Shown in pieces: positions 44,314-52,837 of a stretch of 64,000 nucleotides of DNA (its first letter is position 1; the number at the start of each line of letters is the position of its first letter). The notes beneath the pieces were generated by a model that was not told where the DNA came from, searched no databases, and saw only the letters and a program-made list of their open reading frames with translations. The position numbers were made by a program, and so were the translations under genes. The DNA is from Nocardioides exalbidus (GTDB lineage: Bacteria; Actinomycetota; Actinomycetes; Propionibacteriales; Nocardioidaceae). Location of the stretch: NCBI RefSeq assembly GCF_900105585.1, contig NZ_FNRT01000002.1, forward strand, positions 806,001 to 870,000, written 5' to 3'.

Positions 44314-45813
44314 GTGACCAGCACACCTCTTCCGCGCATCGCCGTCTGCGGCATCAGCCTCGAGGCGTCGACCTTCTCCCCCGCCCTCACCACGGCCGCG
44401 ATGCTGTCGCCCAAGCGTGGCCGCGAGGTGCTCGACGCCTGGCCGTTCTGGAGCACCGGCGGGTCCCTCGCCGACCGGGCGGAGTGGATCGGGATCCTCC
44501 AGGCACGCAACATCGCCGGCGGCGCGATCCCGGCCGACGACTACGCCCAGCTCAAGGCCGAGATCCTCGGCGGGCTCGTGGCCGCGGTCGCCGAGGCGCC
44601 CCTCGACGGACTCGTCCTCGACATCCACGGCGCGGGGAGCGTCGTCGGCCTCGACGACATGGAGGGCGACCTCGCGGTGGCCGTGCGCGACGTCGTGGGT
44701 CCCGACTGCCTCCTCAGCAGCGGGATGGACCTGCACGGCAACGTGTCCCGCACGCTGGCGGAGACCGTCGACCTGCTGACGACGTACCGCACCGCGCCGC
44801 ACGTGGACTGGCAGGAGACCAAGGAGCGCGCGGCGGCCAACCTCGTCGCCCGGCTCGCGCTGCCCGCCGGCCGGCGCCGGCCTGCGAAGGCGTGGGTGCC
44901 GGTGCCGATCCTGCTGCCCGGCGAGATGACGAGCACCCGGCAGGAGCCGGCGACGAGCCTCTACGCGCGGGTGCCGGAGATCGAGGCCCTCGACGGGATC
45001 CTCGACGCCGGGATCTGGATCGGCTACCCGTGGGCCGACGAGCCGCGCAACTGCGCGGTGGTGATGGTGGTCGGCGACGACGCCGAGCTGGCGATGGCCG
45101 AGGCGGGCGACCTGGCTCGTGAGCTGTGGGAGCGGCGTGAGGACTTCGGGTTCGTCGCGCCGACCGGCTCGTTCGCCGAGGTGCTGGCCGCGGCGACCGC
45201 GTCGCCGCTCCGGCCCTACTTCATCTCGGACTCGGGCGACAACCCGACCGCGGGCGGTGCCGGTGACGTCACGTGGACGCTGGCCGAGCTGCTCGCGAGC
45301 GAGGACCTCGCCGCCAGCGGCAAGCGCGCGATCTACGCATCGATCCCGGACAGCATGGGCGCCCTCGCCGCCGCGGAGGCGGGCGTGGGAGCCGACGTAC
45401 GCCTCACGCTGGGCGCGCGCGTCGACGACCGCCCGGCCCCGCCGGTCGAGGTCGCCGGCGAGGTCGTCGCGGTGGTGCCGAGCGAGGACAACCTCGAGGT
45501 CGTGGTGCGCACGCCGACGGTCGACGTGGTCCTCACCCGGCGGCGACGGCCGTACCACCTCGAGGCCGACTTCACCCGGCTCGGGCTCGACCCGCGCAGC
45601 GCCGACATCGTGGTGGTGAAGATCGGCTACCTCGAGCCCGAGCTCTTCGACATGGCCGCCGACTGGATGCTGGCGCTCACCCCGGGCGGCGTGGACCAGG
45701 ACCTCGTGCGGCTCGGCCACCAGCGGGTGCAGCGGCCGATGTTCCCGCTCGACGACGTGTCCGGGGTCGACCCGGTGGCGGGCGCCGTGCTCTTCCCGGG
45801 AGACACCGCCTAG
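44314..45813 (+). CDS. M81-family (MlrC-like) metallopeptidase
   Basis: A 499-residue protein matching the M81 / microcystinase C family: start RIAVCGISLEASTFSP, LVLDIHGAGSV, the metal region SSGMDLHGNVS, TYRTAPHVDWQETKERA, and the C-terminal SDSGDNPTAGGAGDVTW. MlrC cleaves linear microcystin, but most relatives act on unknown peptides or amide-containing small molecules. It starts with GTG. Its TAG stop overlaps the stop of convergent cutC at CTAG. Confidence 0.82.
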   Translation: MTSTPLPRIAVCGISLEASTFSPALTTAAMLSPKRGREVLDAWPFWSTGGSLADRAEWIGILQARNIAGGAIPADDYAQLKAEILGGLVAAVAEAPLDGLVLDIHGAGSVVGLDDMEGDLAVAVRDVVGPDCLLSSGMDLHGNVSRTLAETVDLLTTYRTAPHVDWQETKERAAANLVARLALPAGRRRPAKAWVPVPILLPGEMTSTRQEPATSLYARVPEIEALDGILDAGIWIGYPWADEPRNCAVVMVVGDDAELAMAEAGDLARELWERREDFGFVAPTGSFAEVLAAATASPLRPYFISDSGDNPTAGGAGDVTWTLAELLASEDLAASGKRAIYASIPDSMGALAAAEAGVGADVRLTLGARVDDRPAPPVEVAGEVVAVVPSEDNLEVVVRTPTVDVVLTRRRRPYHLEADFTRLGLDPRSADIVVVKIGYLEPELFDMAADWMLALTPGGVDQDLVRLGHQRVQRPMFPLDDVSGVDPVAGAVLFPGDTA

Positions 45814-46559
45814 CGCTGCACCTGTCGGCCCAGGGCCGCCATCACGTCGGCCAGGACCTCGGCGCTCGTCACGCTGCGGGTGCCGTCGTCGTAGCCCGCC
45901 GACACCCCGACCGACGCGACGGTGCCGGGCGCGCGGAGGTGGACCTCGCGGGCGCCGGTCGCGGCGACGACCTCGGCCACGTTGGCGGGTCGTACGCCGC
46001 CTCCCACCGCGATCCGCACGTCCTCACCGCCGCGGGCGACGAGGTCGGCGAGCTCGGGGAGGTGCTCGAGCGCCGGCCCGGGGCCTCCGCTGGTGAGCAC
46101 CCGGGTGACGCCCAGGTCGGCGAGGAGCGCCAGTCCCGTCGGCTTGTCGGGCACGGAGTCGAAGGCCTTGTGGAAGGTGACCGGCGCGTCGCCGCACGCG
46201 GCGACGAGTCGTCGTACGGCGTCCGCGTCGACCGTGCCGTCGGGCTCGAGCGTGCCGATCACGAAGCCGAGCCGGGTGGACGGCTCCACTCCGGAGCGGA
46301 CGGCCTCGATGTCGGTGACCATCACGTCGACGTCCTCGGCGCCGTGGACGAAGTCGCCCGGCCGGGAGCGGACCAGCACCCGGATCTCGAGGGCCGGCGC
46401 CGCGGCGGCGCAGTGGCGGACGAACCCCAGCGTGGGCGTCGTACCTCCGTCGACGAGGCCGGCACACACCTCGAGCGCATCGGCTCCCGCCTCGGCTGCG
46501 AGCCGGGCGCCTCCGACGTCCTCGAGGCAGATCTCGACGAGGGTGTGGGTCTCGCTCAT
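45810..46559 (-). CDS. cutC: CutC-family protein
   Basis: A 249-residue TIM-barrel protein with family blocks LVEICLEDVGGARLAAEAGA, the RPGDF in VRSRPGDFVH, VTFHKAFDSV, and RVLTSGG. CutC was linked to copper tolerance in E. coli; its biochemical activity is unsettled. The ATG at 46559 is preceded by no strong ribosome site. The gene is convergent with the M81 peptidase with overlapping stop codons. Confidence 0.85.
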   Translation of the reverse strand: MSETHTLVEICLEDVGGARLAAEAGADALEVCAGLVDGGTTPTLGFVRHCAAAAPALEIRVLVRSRPGDFVHGAEDVDVMVTDIEAVRSGVEPSTRLGFVIGTLEPDGTVDADAVRRLVAACGDAPVTFHKAFDSVPDKPTGLALLADLGVTRVLTSGGPGPALEHLPELADLVARGGEDVRIAVGGGVRPANVAEVVAATGAREVHLRAPGTVASVGVSAGYDDGTRSVTSAEVLADVMAALGRQVQR

Positions 46560-46631
46560 GGGCCACACGCTATGCGTGTTCGCGGACTCCGATATTTTCC
46601 CTCCGTCATCCCCCACCGATCAGGAGAGCCC

Positions 46632-47006
46632 GTGAGCGTCCTCGTCTTCCACAAGCCCACCCCCGAGGGGGCCGAGGCCGTGCGCGCCGGGGCCCAGCAG
46701 GCCGCCTTCTTCGGCACCACCCTCGTGGTCCACAACCTGCCCCACGACGCGGCCGAGGCCGAGGAGGTCTCCGCGCTCGCGTCGGGTGCCGCGGCCGGCG
46801 CGGGCGTCGAGCTCATCACCGTGCTCGGCCCGGACGACGGCGGCACCGGCGTCGACGAGTTCCTCGCCGCGGCCGACGAGCCCGGTGTCGACCTGCTGGT
46901 GCTCGGCATCCGCCACCGCACCCCGGTCGGCAAGCTGATCCTGGGCAGCACCGAGCAGCAGATCCTGCTCGACGCCCCGCGCCCGGTGCTCGCGGTCAAG
47001 GCCTGA
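46632..47006 (+). CDS. Universal stress protein-like
   Basis: A 124-residue single UspA domain. The nucleotide-binding C-terminal loop G-I-R-H-R-x10-GSTEQQILLDAPRPVLAV is well kept; the start SVLVFHKPTPEGAEAV replaces the more usual D-G-S. It probably binds ATP and responds to stress. GTG start with CAGGAGAGCCC. Its stop overlaps the carbonic anhydrase ATG. Confidence 0.8.
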   Translation: MSVLVFHKPTPEGAEAVRAGAQQAAFFGTTLVVHNLPHDAAEAEEVSALASGAAAGAGVELITVLGPDDGGTGVDEFLAAADEPGVDLLVLGIRHRTPVGKLILGSTEQQILLDAPRPVLAVKA

Positions 47007-47521
47007 TGGCGACCCTGCTGCCGTTCGGCGACCACACGCCCGAGGTCGACCCCACCGCCTGGCTCGCGCCGAACGCGACCCTGATCGGCGACGTGACGGT
47101 CGGGGAGGACGCCAGCGTCTGGTTCGGCGCGGTGATCCGCGGCGACGGGGCGCACATCTCCGTCGGCGCCCGGAGCAACGTGCAGGACAACGCCGTCTTC
47201 CACGCCGACCCTGGCTTCGCGCTGACCCTCGGCGCCGACGTGGCGGTCGGGCACGCGGCCGTCCTGCACGGCTGCACCGTCGACGACGGCGTCCTGGTCG
47301 GCATGGGCGCGGTGGTGATGAACGGCGCCCACATCGGCAGCGGCTCGATCGTCGCGGCGGGCGCTCTCGTCACGGAAGGCACCGTCGTCCCGCCCCGCTC
47401 GCTGGTCGCCGGGGTGCCGGCCAAGGTGCGACGCGAGACCACCGAGGACGAGGTGGCCGGCATCGCGCGCAACACGTCGGGCTACCGCGAGCGCGCCCGG
47501 GCGTACGCCCAGCACGGCTGA
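47006..47521 (+). CDS. Gamma carbonic anhydrase-like protein
   Basis: A 171-residue left-handed beta-helix with repeated [LIV]-G-x4 hexapeptides (LIGDVTVGEDASVWFGAVIR) and the metal His pattern: NVQDNAVFH followed by VAVGHAAVLHGCTV. It fits the gamma-class anhydrase family (YrdA/PaaY-like). Metal and activity (hydration of CO2 or thioesterase) are not certain. Translationally coupled to the UspA-like gene. Confidence 0.85.
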   Translation: MATLLPFGDHTPEVDPTAWLAPNATLIGDVTVGEDASVWFGAVIRGDGAHISVGARSNVQDNAVFHADPGFALTLGADVAVGHAAVLHGCTVDDGVLVGMGAVVMNGAHIGSGSIVAAGALVTEGTVVPPRSLVAGVPAKVRRETTEDEVAGIARNTSGYRERARAYAQHG

Positions 47522-47540
47522 GCACGCCACGGCGGCGCTG

Positions 47541-48059
47541 TCAGTGCAGCTCGTCGCTCGGGTCGACGACGTGGGGGTCGCCCACGGTGACGTCGGAGAC
47601 GTGGACGTGGCTGAGGGTCACGGGAAGGTCCTCACCGGCCGGTCGCTCCCCCAGCAGCGACGTGAGCACCTCACGCCCGAGCTCGCGCGCGAGGTCGCCG
47701 GTCGGCATGATCTCGGTGCCGTACTGGACGTAGAGCTCGATGGTCAGGGCGGTGAGCTCCCCGTCCCGGTCGACGTCGAACAGGATCCGCCCCACGGCGG
47801 CCCCGACGAGGTGCCGATCGAGGTGCTCGCGCATCGCGCCGGTGATCGCCAGCGTCGACACCCGGAGGTAGTCGTGGGGCCCGTGCGCCCGCACCAGGTG
47901 CGAGCGGCGGGGTGCGGCCAGCGCGCGGGTCAGCACCCGGTCGGCGATCTCGACCCGTCGCGGGTGGTCGAGGGCGCGGAGCTGACGGGCGGCCTCGTCG
48001 AGGCCCGCCTCGCCCCGTCGCAGCTCGATGCCGTCGGGCACCGGCTCCAGGTCGCTCAT
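47541..48059 (-). CDS. Asp23/Gls24-like protein coupled to the sigma factor
   Basis: A 172-residue protein of unknown role. The C-terminal half (LTIELYVQYGTEIMPTGDLA, then VTLSHVHVSDVTVGD) follows the Asp23/Gls24 pattern seen in the neighbouring gene at 48866 (IDIQLVAEYGVAI, VNIEVQDVHIDSD). The N-terminal half is charged and helical. Its ATG overlaps the sigma factor stop by 4 bp, the usual position of an anti-sigma factor, but no zinc HxxxCxxC motif or membrane segment is present. A sigma-modulating or envelope-stress role is inference. Confidence 0.65.
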   Translation of the reverse strand: MSDLEPVPDGIELRRGEAGLDEAARQLRALDHPRRVEIADRVLTRALAAPRRSHLVRAHGPHDYLRVSTLAITGAMREHLDRHLVGAAVGRILFDVDRDGELTALTIELYVQYGTEIMPTGDLARELGREVLTSLLGERPAGEDLPVTLSHVHVSDVTVGDPHVVDPSDELH

Positions 48060-48670
48060 CGCCACTGCTCCATCCTGATCGCGAGGGTACGCCGTGCTCG
48101 GTGCAGCTGTCCGCGCACCACCGTAGGGGTGGTGTCGAGGACGTGGGCGATCTCGCCGTAGCTCATGTCCTCGAGCTCGCGCAGGACCCAGCACGCGCGC
48201 TGCGTCCATGGCAGCTCGCTCAACGCGAGCTGGAGGGTCTCCCACAGCTCGCGCCTCAGGACGGCGCGCTCGGGGTCACCCTCTCCCCGGTCGGTGAGCG
48301 TCGTGCGTGCATCACCGCGTGCCAGCGGCTCGAGGATCTCGTTGTCGACGGCGAGGGGACGTCGGAGCCGGCGCCGGTCCAGGGCCGTGCGCTGGACGAT
48401 CGTGAAGAGCCACGTCTGCACCTTGGACGTGCCCCGGAACTCCGGCAGCGCCTGCCATGCCTTGACCCATGCGTCCTGCACCACGTCCTCGGCCAGCACC
48501 GGGTCGTCGGCGAGCATGTGCGACGCGAACCGCAGCGTCCCGGGGAAGAGCCGGTCGAAGAGCTCCTCGAACGCTGCCCGGTCGCCCAGCCCGGCACGTC
48601 GCGCCAGGGCGTTGTCGGAGGCGTCCCCCACTGGAGGCCCGGGCGGCCCGCCGTCGATCGTCAAGACCAC
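48056..48670 (-). CDS. ECF-type sigma-70 factor
   Basis: A 204-residue sigma factor: region 2 (FEELFDRLFPGTLRFASHML, VQDAWVKAWQALPEFRGTSK, VQTWLFTIVQRTALDRRR) and region 4 (LPWTQRACWVLRELEDMSYG, IAHVLDTTPTVVRGQLHRAR). Only regions 2 and 4 are present, as in extracytoplasmic-function sigma factors. GTG start. It is divergent from the Asp23 operon, which it may transcribe. Sites GTCAC-N3-GTGAC (48707) and GTCAC-N6-GTGAC (48743) lie in the shared promoter region. Confidence 0.85.
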   Translation of the reverse strand: MVLTIDGGPPGPPVGDASDNALARRAGLGDRAAFEELFDRLFPGTLRFASHMLADDPVLAEDVVQDAWVKAWQALPEFRGTSKVQTWLFTIVQRTALDRRRLRRPLAVDNEILEPLARGDARTTLTDRGEGDPERAVLRRELWETLQLALSELPWTQRACWVLRELEDMSYGEIAHVLDTTPTVVRGQLHRARRTLAIRMEQWR

Positions 48671-48706
48671 CCCCAGCGCACGAGTGCGACCCGGGCGGTC
48701 AGCACC

Positions 48707-48758
48707 GTCACATCGTGACAGAGGACCTCAAGTGTGCGGTGTGTCACACACGCGTGAC
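48707..48758. promoter_or_regulatory. Two GTCAC/GTGAC inverted repeats in a divergent promoter
   Basis: GTCAC-ATC-GTGAC at 48707-48719 and GTCAC-ACACGC-GTGAC at 48743-48758 lie between the sigma factor and the Asp23 operon. They may be sites for a shared regulator. The sequence GGGAAT at about 48769 is a possible ECF -35 element for the Asp23 side. Confidence 0.4.
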
Positions 48759-48865
48759 GATCGGGAATCCGTCCTCGTCTCACCTTCGAACGATCGGCGT
48801 ACACACATCACGCCGGCAGCAGCGTGCACGAGCAGTGCACCGGAGCATGGAAGAGGACTGATCAC

Positions 48866-49357
48866 GTGAGCGAGAAGAGCATCGCGAGGACGACCGCCAC
48901 CAGCACGGCTGGTGGGGAGCTGGAGTCGACGCAGGGTCGTACGACGATCGCGGACACCGTGGTGTCGAAGATCGCGGGCCTGGCGACCAAGGAGGTCTCC
49001 GGTGTCTACGCCCTTGGTGGCGGCACGGCGCGTGCGGTGGGTGCGATCCGTGAGCGGATCCCGGGCAGCTCGACCAACCACTCGCAGGGCATCTCGGTCG
49101 AGGTGGGCGAGAAGGAGGCCGCGATCGACATCCAGCTCGTCGCGGAGTACGGCGTGGCGATCGCCGACCTGGCTGCGGGGATCCGGTCGAACGTGATCGC
49201 TGCGGTGGAGCGGATGGTCGGCCTGCGCGTGGTGGAGGTCAACATCGAGGTCCAGGACGTCCACATCGACTCCGACGACGACCACGCCGAGGCCAACGGC
49301 ACCGGTACGGGTTCGGGCACGGGTTCGGGTGCCGGCAGCGAGCCGCGGGTCCAGTGA
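48866..49357 (+). CDS. Asp23/Gls24 family envelope stress protein
   Basis: A 163-residue protein: TTIADTVVSKIAGLATKEVS with GVYALGG, then AAIDIQLVAEYGVAIADLAA and VVEVNIEVQDVHIDSDD are the full Asp23 domain. The last 25 residues are a low-complexity Gly-Thr-Ser tail. Asp23 proteins associate with the membrane in envelope stress. The GTG start at 48866 is used. It overlaps the next gene by GTGA, and a J-domain-like protein and CsbD follow, so this is a stress operon. Confidence 0.88.
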   Translation: MSEKSIARTTATSTAGGELESTQGRTTIADTVVSKIAGLATKEVSGVYALGGGTARAVGAIRERIPGSSTNHSQGISVEVGEKEAAIDIQLVAEYGVAIADLAAGIRSNVIAAVERMVGLRVVEVNIEVQDVHIDSDDDHAEANGTGTGSGTGSGAGSEPRVQ

Positions 49358-49676
49358 CCGCGCCCGACCTCCCCACCGAGGGTGACGGCACCGCAGCACC
49401 CGACGGTACGACCGCCGACGTGGTGGCTGCTGCCGTGCTCGCGGTGCCGGGGGTCTCGGGCCTGCACGGTGGCGCGTTCGGTGAGGTGGGGACCTACCTG
49501 CCGGGTCGTCGCGTCAGCGGGGTCAGGCTCGGTGACTCGACCCAGGTGCACGTCACCGTGGCCATGGGTTCGGACGTCCTGGCCGTCGCCGGGCAGGTCC
49601 GCGACACCGTCTCGACCCTGCTCGGGGGCCTGTCGAGGTGGTCGTCGAGGACATCACCCCCACCACATCACGCTGA
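49354..49676 (+). pseudogene. Second Asp23-like gene with a frameshift at a G run
   Basis: The first 91 codons read as a shortened Asp23 domain (VVAAAVLAVPGVSGLHGGAF, then VHVTVAMGSDVLAVAGQV). At the run of five G (49624-49628) the frame becomes nonsense and stays open far into the next gene. One added G would restore GPVEVVVEDITPTTSR and a stop at 49674-49676, giving 107 residues ending in the expected VEVVVEDI strand and a TGATG overlap with the next gene. So the intended product is clear. Either a real mutation, a slip-prone run giving two products, or a sequencing error. Confidence 0.75.
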
Positions 49677-49978
49677 TGCCGACCAGCGGACCGGTCGACC
49701 CGGACCTGCGCGGCCGCTGGCTGCGGGAGCGCCGCGCCGTGATCCGGGACCACCACCCGGACCGCGGCGGCGACGCGGAGGCGATGCGCACCCGGCTCGA
49801 GGAGCTGGATGCCCGCTACGCGCGGCTGGAGGTTCCGCTCGACGACCGGCGCCCGTCCGTACGCCGGATCGGACGCGTCGTCACGAGGGTGCGGCGCGAG
49901 CTCCGGTCCGTGCGGCGCGCGGGCCAGGCCCGGCTCCCCCGGGGCTGGCCGGGCAGCCGGCGCTACTTCGACCTCTGA
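49676..49978 (+). CDS. J-domain-like small basic protein
   Basis: A 100-residue Arg-rich protein. The N-terminal RERRAVIRDHHPDRGGDAEA holds the HPD motif and following Gly-Asp of J domains, between two predicted helices; the rest is basic and has no known fold. It may stimulate DnaK on the envelope or simply be a short J-like protein. The ATG overlaps the restored stop of the preceding Asp23-like gene. Confidence 0.65.
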   Translation: MPTSGPVDPDLRGRWLRERRAVIRDHHPDRGGDAEAMRTRLEELDARYARLEVPLDDRRPSVRRIGRVVTRVRRELRSVRRAGQARLPRGWPGSRRYFDL

Positions 49979-50092
49979 CCCCGAGCCCCACGAGACCCGC
50001 CAGGGCAACCGTCGCCGCACCCGACCCGCACCCACACGTCCTCGGCACCGCCGAGGCCCAGCACCACACCCCATCCAGAGAAGGAGCACGTC

Positions 50093-50266
50093 ATGGGAAT
50101 CGCAGACAAGGCCCAGAACGCCGCCGAGAACCTGATCGGAAAGGCCAAGGAGGTCGTCGGAGAAGCGACCGACAACGACAGCCTCAAGGCCGAGGGCAAG
50201 ACCGACCAGACGAAGTCGGACCTCAAGTCGGCCGGCGAGAACGTCAAGGACGCCTTCAAGAAGTGA
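50093..50266 (+). CDS. CsbD-family stress protein
   Basis: A 57-residue hydrophilic helical protein (MGIADKAQNAAENLIGKAKE, later KTDQTKSDLKSAGENVKDAF) with the CsbD pattern. Such proteins are general stress proteins of unknown mechanism. The ribosome site AGAAGGAGCACGTC is strong. It is the last member of the Asp23 stress run. A hairpin, CCGGCGCC/GGCGCCGG at 50280-50304, follows. Confidence 0.85.
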   Translation: MGIADKAQNAAENLIGKAKEVVGEATDNDSLKAEGKTDQTKSDLKSAGENVKDAFKK

Positions 50267-50279
50267 CCCGCGTGTCCCC

Positions 50280-50304
50280 CCGGCGCCCCCCCGTCGGGCG
50301 CCGG
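50280..50304 (+). terminator. Hairpin after csbD
   Basis: CCGGCGCC pairs with GGCGCCGG around a 9-nt loop, 13 bp after the csbD stop. No T-run follows. The rest of the gap to the tRNA at 50445 shows no gene. Confidence 0.55.
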
Positions 50305-50444
50305 CGGTCCGCTGCCCGCCGGGCGCCTCCACGCCGGGTGGACCGTCACGACCCGCGCTCGTCGTCCGGGTCCCCGGGTCTGGAAGGATGCGGGCTCGGA
50401 GCATGGGTCGACCGGCCTCGCCGGGTGACACCTCCCATGTCCCG

Positions 50445-50517
50445 GGCCTCTAGCTCAATTGGCAGAGCAGCGGACTTTTAATCCGTTAGTTCAGGGTTCG
50501 AGTCCCTGGAGGCCTAC
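50445..50517 (+). tRNA. tRNA-Lys (anticodon TTT)
   Basis: A 73-nt cloverleaf: acceptor GGGCCTC/GAGGCCT with a G-T first pair, D-arm GCTC...GAGC, anticodon loop CTTTTAA with TTT at 50478-50480, and T-arm CAGGGTTCGAGTCCCTG. Discriminator A; CCA is not encoded. Confidence 0.95.
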
Positions 50518-50617
50518 CGCAGACCTGCCGCCCCGGCTCGGTCCAGGTGAACGTTCGGCGACATTTGGGTGACGACGGCAGACTGGGCGTGACGCCCCGA
50601 CGAGCGCCAGGAGCCGC

Positions 50618-51697
50618 ATGTCCATGTCACCGCCCCCGGCCACAGCACCCGGAACACTGTCGCGACTCCCCGTCTGGGCCTTCGTCGTCGTCAACGCCGC
50701 GATCATCGGCGGCGCCGCCTTCCTCGCCAGCGCACTGCTCGAGCGACCGATCGCCGACCCCGAGGGCAGCTTCCTCGGCCCGTCGTGGGTCCGCCTGCCC
50801 GTGCTGTGCGCATCCGCGATCGTGCTCGACCTGGTCCCGCAGGCCCTCTGGCAGGGTCGGCTCCACCCGGGACGCACGTGGGACGCCGTGGTCCACCGGG
50901 CGCGCACGCACTGGACCCGCGCGCGCCTGCAGCTCGTCGTCGTCGGCATCTCGAGCTTCTACGTCGTCTACGTCTCCTACCGCAACCTCAAGTCGCTCCT
51001 GCCGCTGCTGCACGACGAGAAGTACGACCGGGAGCTGAGGTTGCTCGACCGGTTCCTGCTGTTCGGCCACGACCCGTCGACGCTGCTGCACGACGTGCTC
51101 GGCACCGACCTCACCGCCCACGTCCTGTCGGCGGTCTACCTCACCTACATCCCGCTCGTGGCCATCTTCGTGACCGCCTGGCTGGTGTGGTCGCGGATCG
51201 GCTTCGGCTGGTGGTTCGTCACCGCGCAGGGCATCGCCTGGACGCTCGGCGCCGTCTCCTACTACGTGCTCCCCACGCTCGGCCCGGGGATCATGTACCC
51301 CTGGCTCACCAGCGACCTGGCCACCACCGGCGCCTCCGACCTGATGGACTCGCTCGTCTACTCCCGGCAGGGCTTCCTGTGGGGCGGAGGTGACTACCAG
51401 GGCGTCGCCGGTTTCGCGAGCCTGCACACCGCGATCGCACTCCTGTGGGCCCTGATGGCCAGCGCCACGATCCGGAGCAAGGCGATCCGGACGGCCTTCT
51501 GGGTCAACTTCGTGCTGACGGTGATCGCGACCCTCTACTTCGGCTGGCACTACATCGCCGACGACGTGGCGGGCGCGGCCATCGCGATCGTCGCCTACAA
51601 GGTCGCCGCACGCGTCACGGGCCAGCGTCCGATCGACGACGAGGCGCCGGATATCGCGAGCATCACACCCACACGTGTTGGAGACCCGGCCCCCTGA
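50618..51697 (+). CDS. PAP2-superfamily membrane phosphatase (AUR1-like)
   Basis: A 359-residue protein with six or more membrane segments and the PAP2 catalytic triad region: GFASLHTA (with the first His) and GWHYIADDVAG (nucleophile His and following Asp). The Lys/Arg of motif 1 is not conventional, as in the inositol phosphorylceramide synthase branch; KYDRELRLLDRFLLFGHDP is also typical of that branch. It may make or dephosphorylate inositol or glycerol lipids. The start ATG follows CAGGAGCCGC. Confidence 0.82.
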   Translation: MSMSPPPATAPGTLSRLPVWAFVVVNAAIIGGAAFLASALLERPIADPEGSFLGPSWVRLPVLCASAIVLDLVPQALWQGRLHPGRTWDAVVHRARTHWTRARLQLVVVGISSFYVVYVSYRNLKSLLPLLHDEKYDRELRLLDRFLLFGHDPSTLLHDVLGTDLTAHVLSAVYLTYIPLVAIFVTAWLVWSRIGFGWWFVTAQGIAWTLGAVSYYVLPTLGPGIMYPWLTSDLATTGASDLMDSLVYSRQGFLWGGGDYQGVAGFASLHTAIALLWALMASATIRSKAIRTAFWVNFVLTVIATLYFGWHYIADDVAGAAIAIVAYKVAARVTGQRPIDDEAPDIASITPTRVGDPAP

Positions 51698-51713
51698 GGC
51701 AGATAGTTGAAAC

Positions 51714-52760
51714 ATGAAGAGTCTTCGTTTCGACGCCTACAAGTCCTCCCCCGAGCTGGTCGAGACCGGGCGCCCCGTGCCGGGTCCCGGCGAGGTGCTG
51801 CTCAAGGTCGCCGGTGCGGGCGCGTGCCACTCCGACGTCGCGGTCTTCACCGAGTTCGACGAGGAGTTCGGCCCGGCCCAGCTCCGCCCGTCGTTCACGC
51901 TCGGCCACGAGACCTCGGGCTGGGTGGAGGAGCTCGGCGCCGGCGTCAGCGGCTTCGAGAAGGGTGACGCCTACCTCGTGTACGGCCCCACCGGCTGCGG
52001 CCACTGCCGCGCCTGCTCCCGCGGCCAGGACACCTACTGCGAGAACGCCGCCACCATGCCCTACCTCGCGATCGGCCTCGGCCGCGACGGCGGCATGGCG
52101 GAGTACGTCACCGTCCCCGCCCGCAACCTCGTGCCCCTCGGCGACGCCGACCCGGTCGCCGCCGCGCCGCTCGCCGACGCCGGCCTCACGCCGTACCACG
52201 CCGTCAAGAAGTCGCTCCCGAAGCTCGCGGGCGGCGGCACCTACGCCCTCGTCATCGGCCTCGGCGGACTCGGCCAGCTGGCGGTGCAGATCATCAGCGC
52301 GCTCACCGGCGCCACCGTCATCGCCACCGACTCCAACCCCGCCGCCATGGAGCGCGCCGCCACCAACGGCGCGTTGACCGTGGACAGCGGCCCGGACCAG
52401 GCCGAGCAGATCCGCGCCCTCACCGGCGGTCGCGGCGTGGACGCGGTCTTCGACCTCGTCGGCATCGCCCCGACCATCGAGCTGGCGATGAAGGTCGTCG
52501 CGCTGCAGGGCCGGGTGACCGTCGTCGGCATCGGCAACGGCAGCTACGACTGGAACTTCTACGGCGTGCCCTACGAGGTCGAGCTCACCAGCACCTACTG
52601 GGGCACCGTCGAGGAGCTGCACGAGGTGGTCGACCTGTACCGCGCCGGCAAGATCACGCCGCAGGTCGAGCTCTTCAGCCTCGACGAGGCCCCGCTGGCC
52701 TACGAGAAGCTGATCGCCGGTGAGCTTGCCGGCCGCGCAGTGGTCTCCCCAGCACGCTGA
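51714..52760 (+). CDS. Zinc-dependent alcohol dehydrogenase
   Basis: A 348-residue medium-chain dehydrogenase. Catalytic zinc ligands are Cys38 (GACHSDV) and the His of LGHETSGWVEELGAGV; the structural zinc is held by CGHCRACSRGQDTYC. The nucleotide motif is GLGGLGQLAV and an acidic residue at the end of the next strand (ATDSN) favours NAD. It resembles broad-range secondary-alcohol dehydrogenases of actinomycetes. It starts 16 bp after the PAP2 stop but the two are probably unrelated in function. Confidence 0.88.
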   Translation: MKSLRFDAYKSSPELVETGRPVPGPGEVLLKVAGAGACHSDVAVFTEFDEEFGPAQLRPSFTLGHETSGWVEELGAGVSGFEKGDAYLVYGPTGCGHCRACSRGQDTYCENAATMPYLAIGLGRDGGMAEYVTVPARNLVPLGDADPVAAAPLADAGLTPYHAVKKSLPKLAGGGTYALVIGLGGLGQLAVQIISALTGATVIATDSNPAAMERAATNGALTVDSGPDQAEQIRALTGGRGVDAVFDLVGIAPTIELAMKVVALQGRVTVVGIGNGSYDWNFYGVPYEVELTSTYWGTVEELHEVVDLYRAGKITPQVELFSLDEAPLAYEKLIAGELAGRAVVSPAR

Positions 52761-52780
52761 GCCCCTCGCACCAGACGACA

Positions 52781-52810
52781 CGACCTCCCCGGGAGATCCC
52801 GGGGAGGTCG
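52781..52810. terminator. Bidirectional terminator between convergent genes
   Basis: A perfect 13-bp stem CGACCTCCCCGGG with a 4-nt loop AGAT, between the dehydrogenase and the NDH-2 stops. Confidence 0.75.
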
Positions 52811-52837
52811 ATGCGTCTGTGGCCCGACGGGCTGGGG

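Noticed and set aside
49354..50481. A 375-codon open frame across the Asp23-like and J-like genes and the csbD gap
   Set aside because: After codon 91 it is antithetical to the family pattern, covers csbD in another frame and runs into the tRNA; it results from a frameshift.
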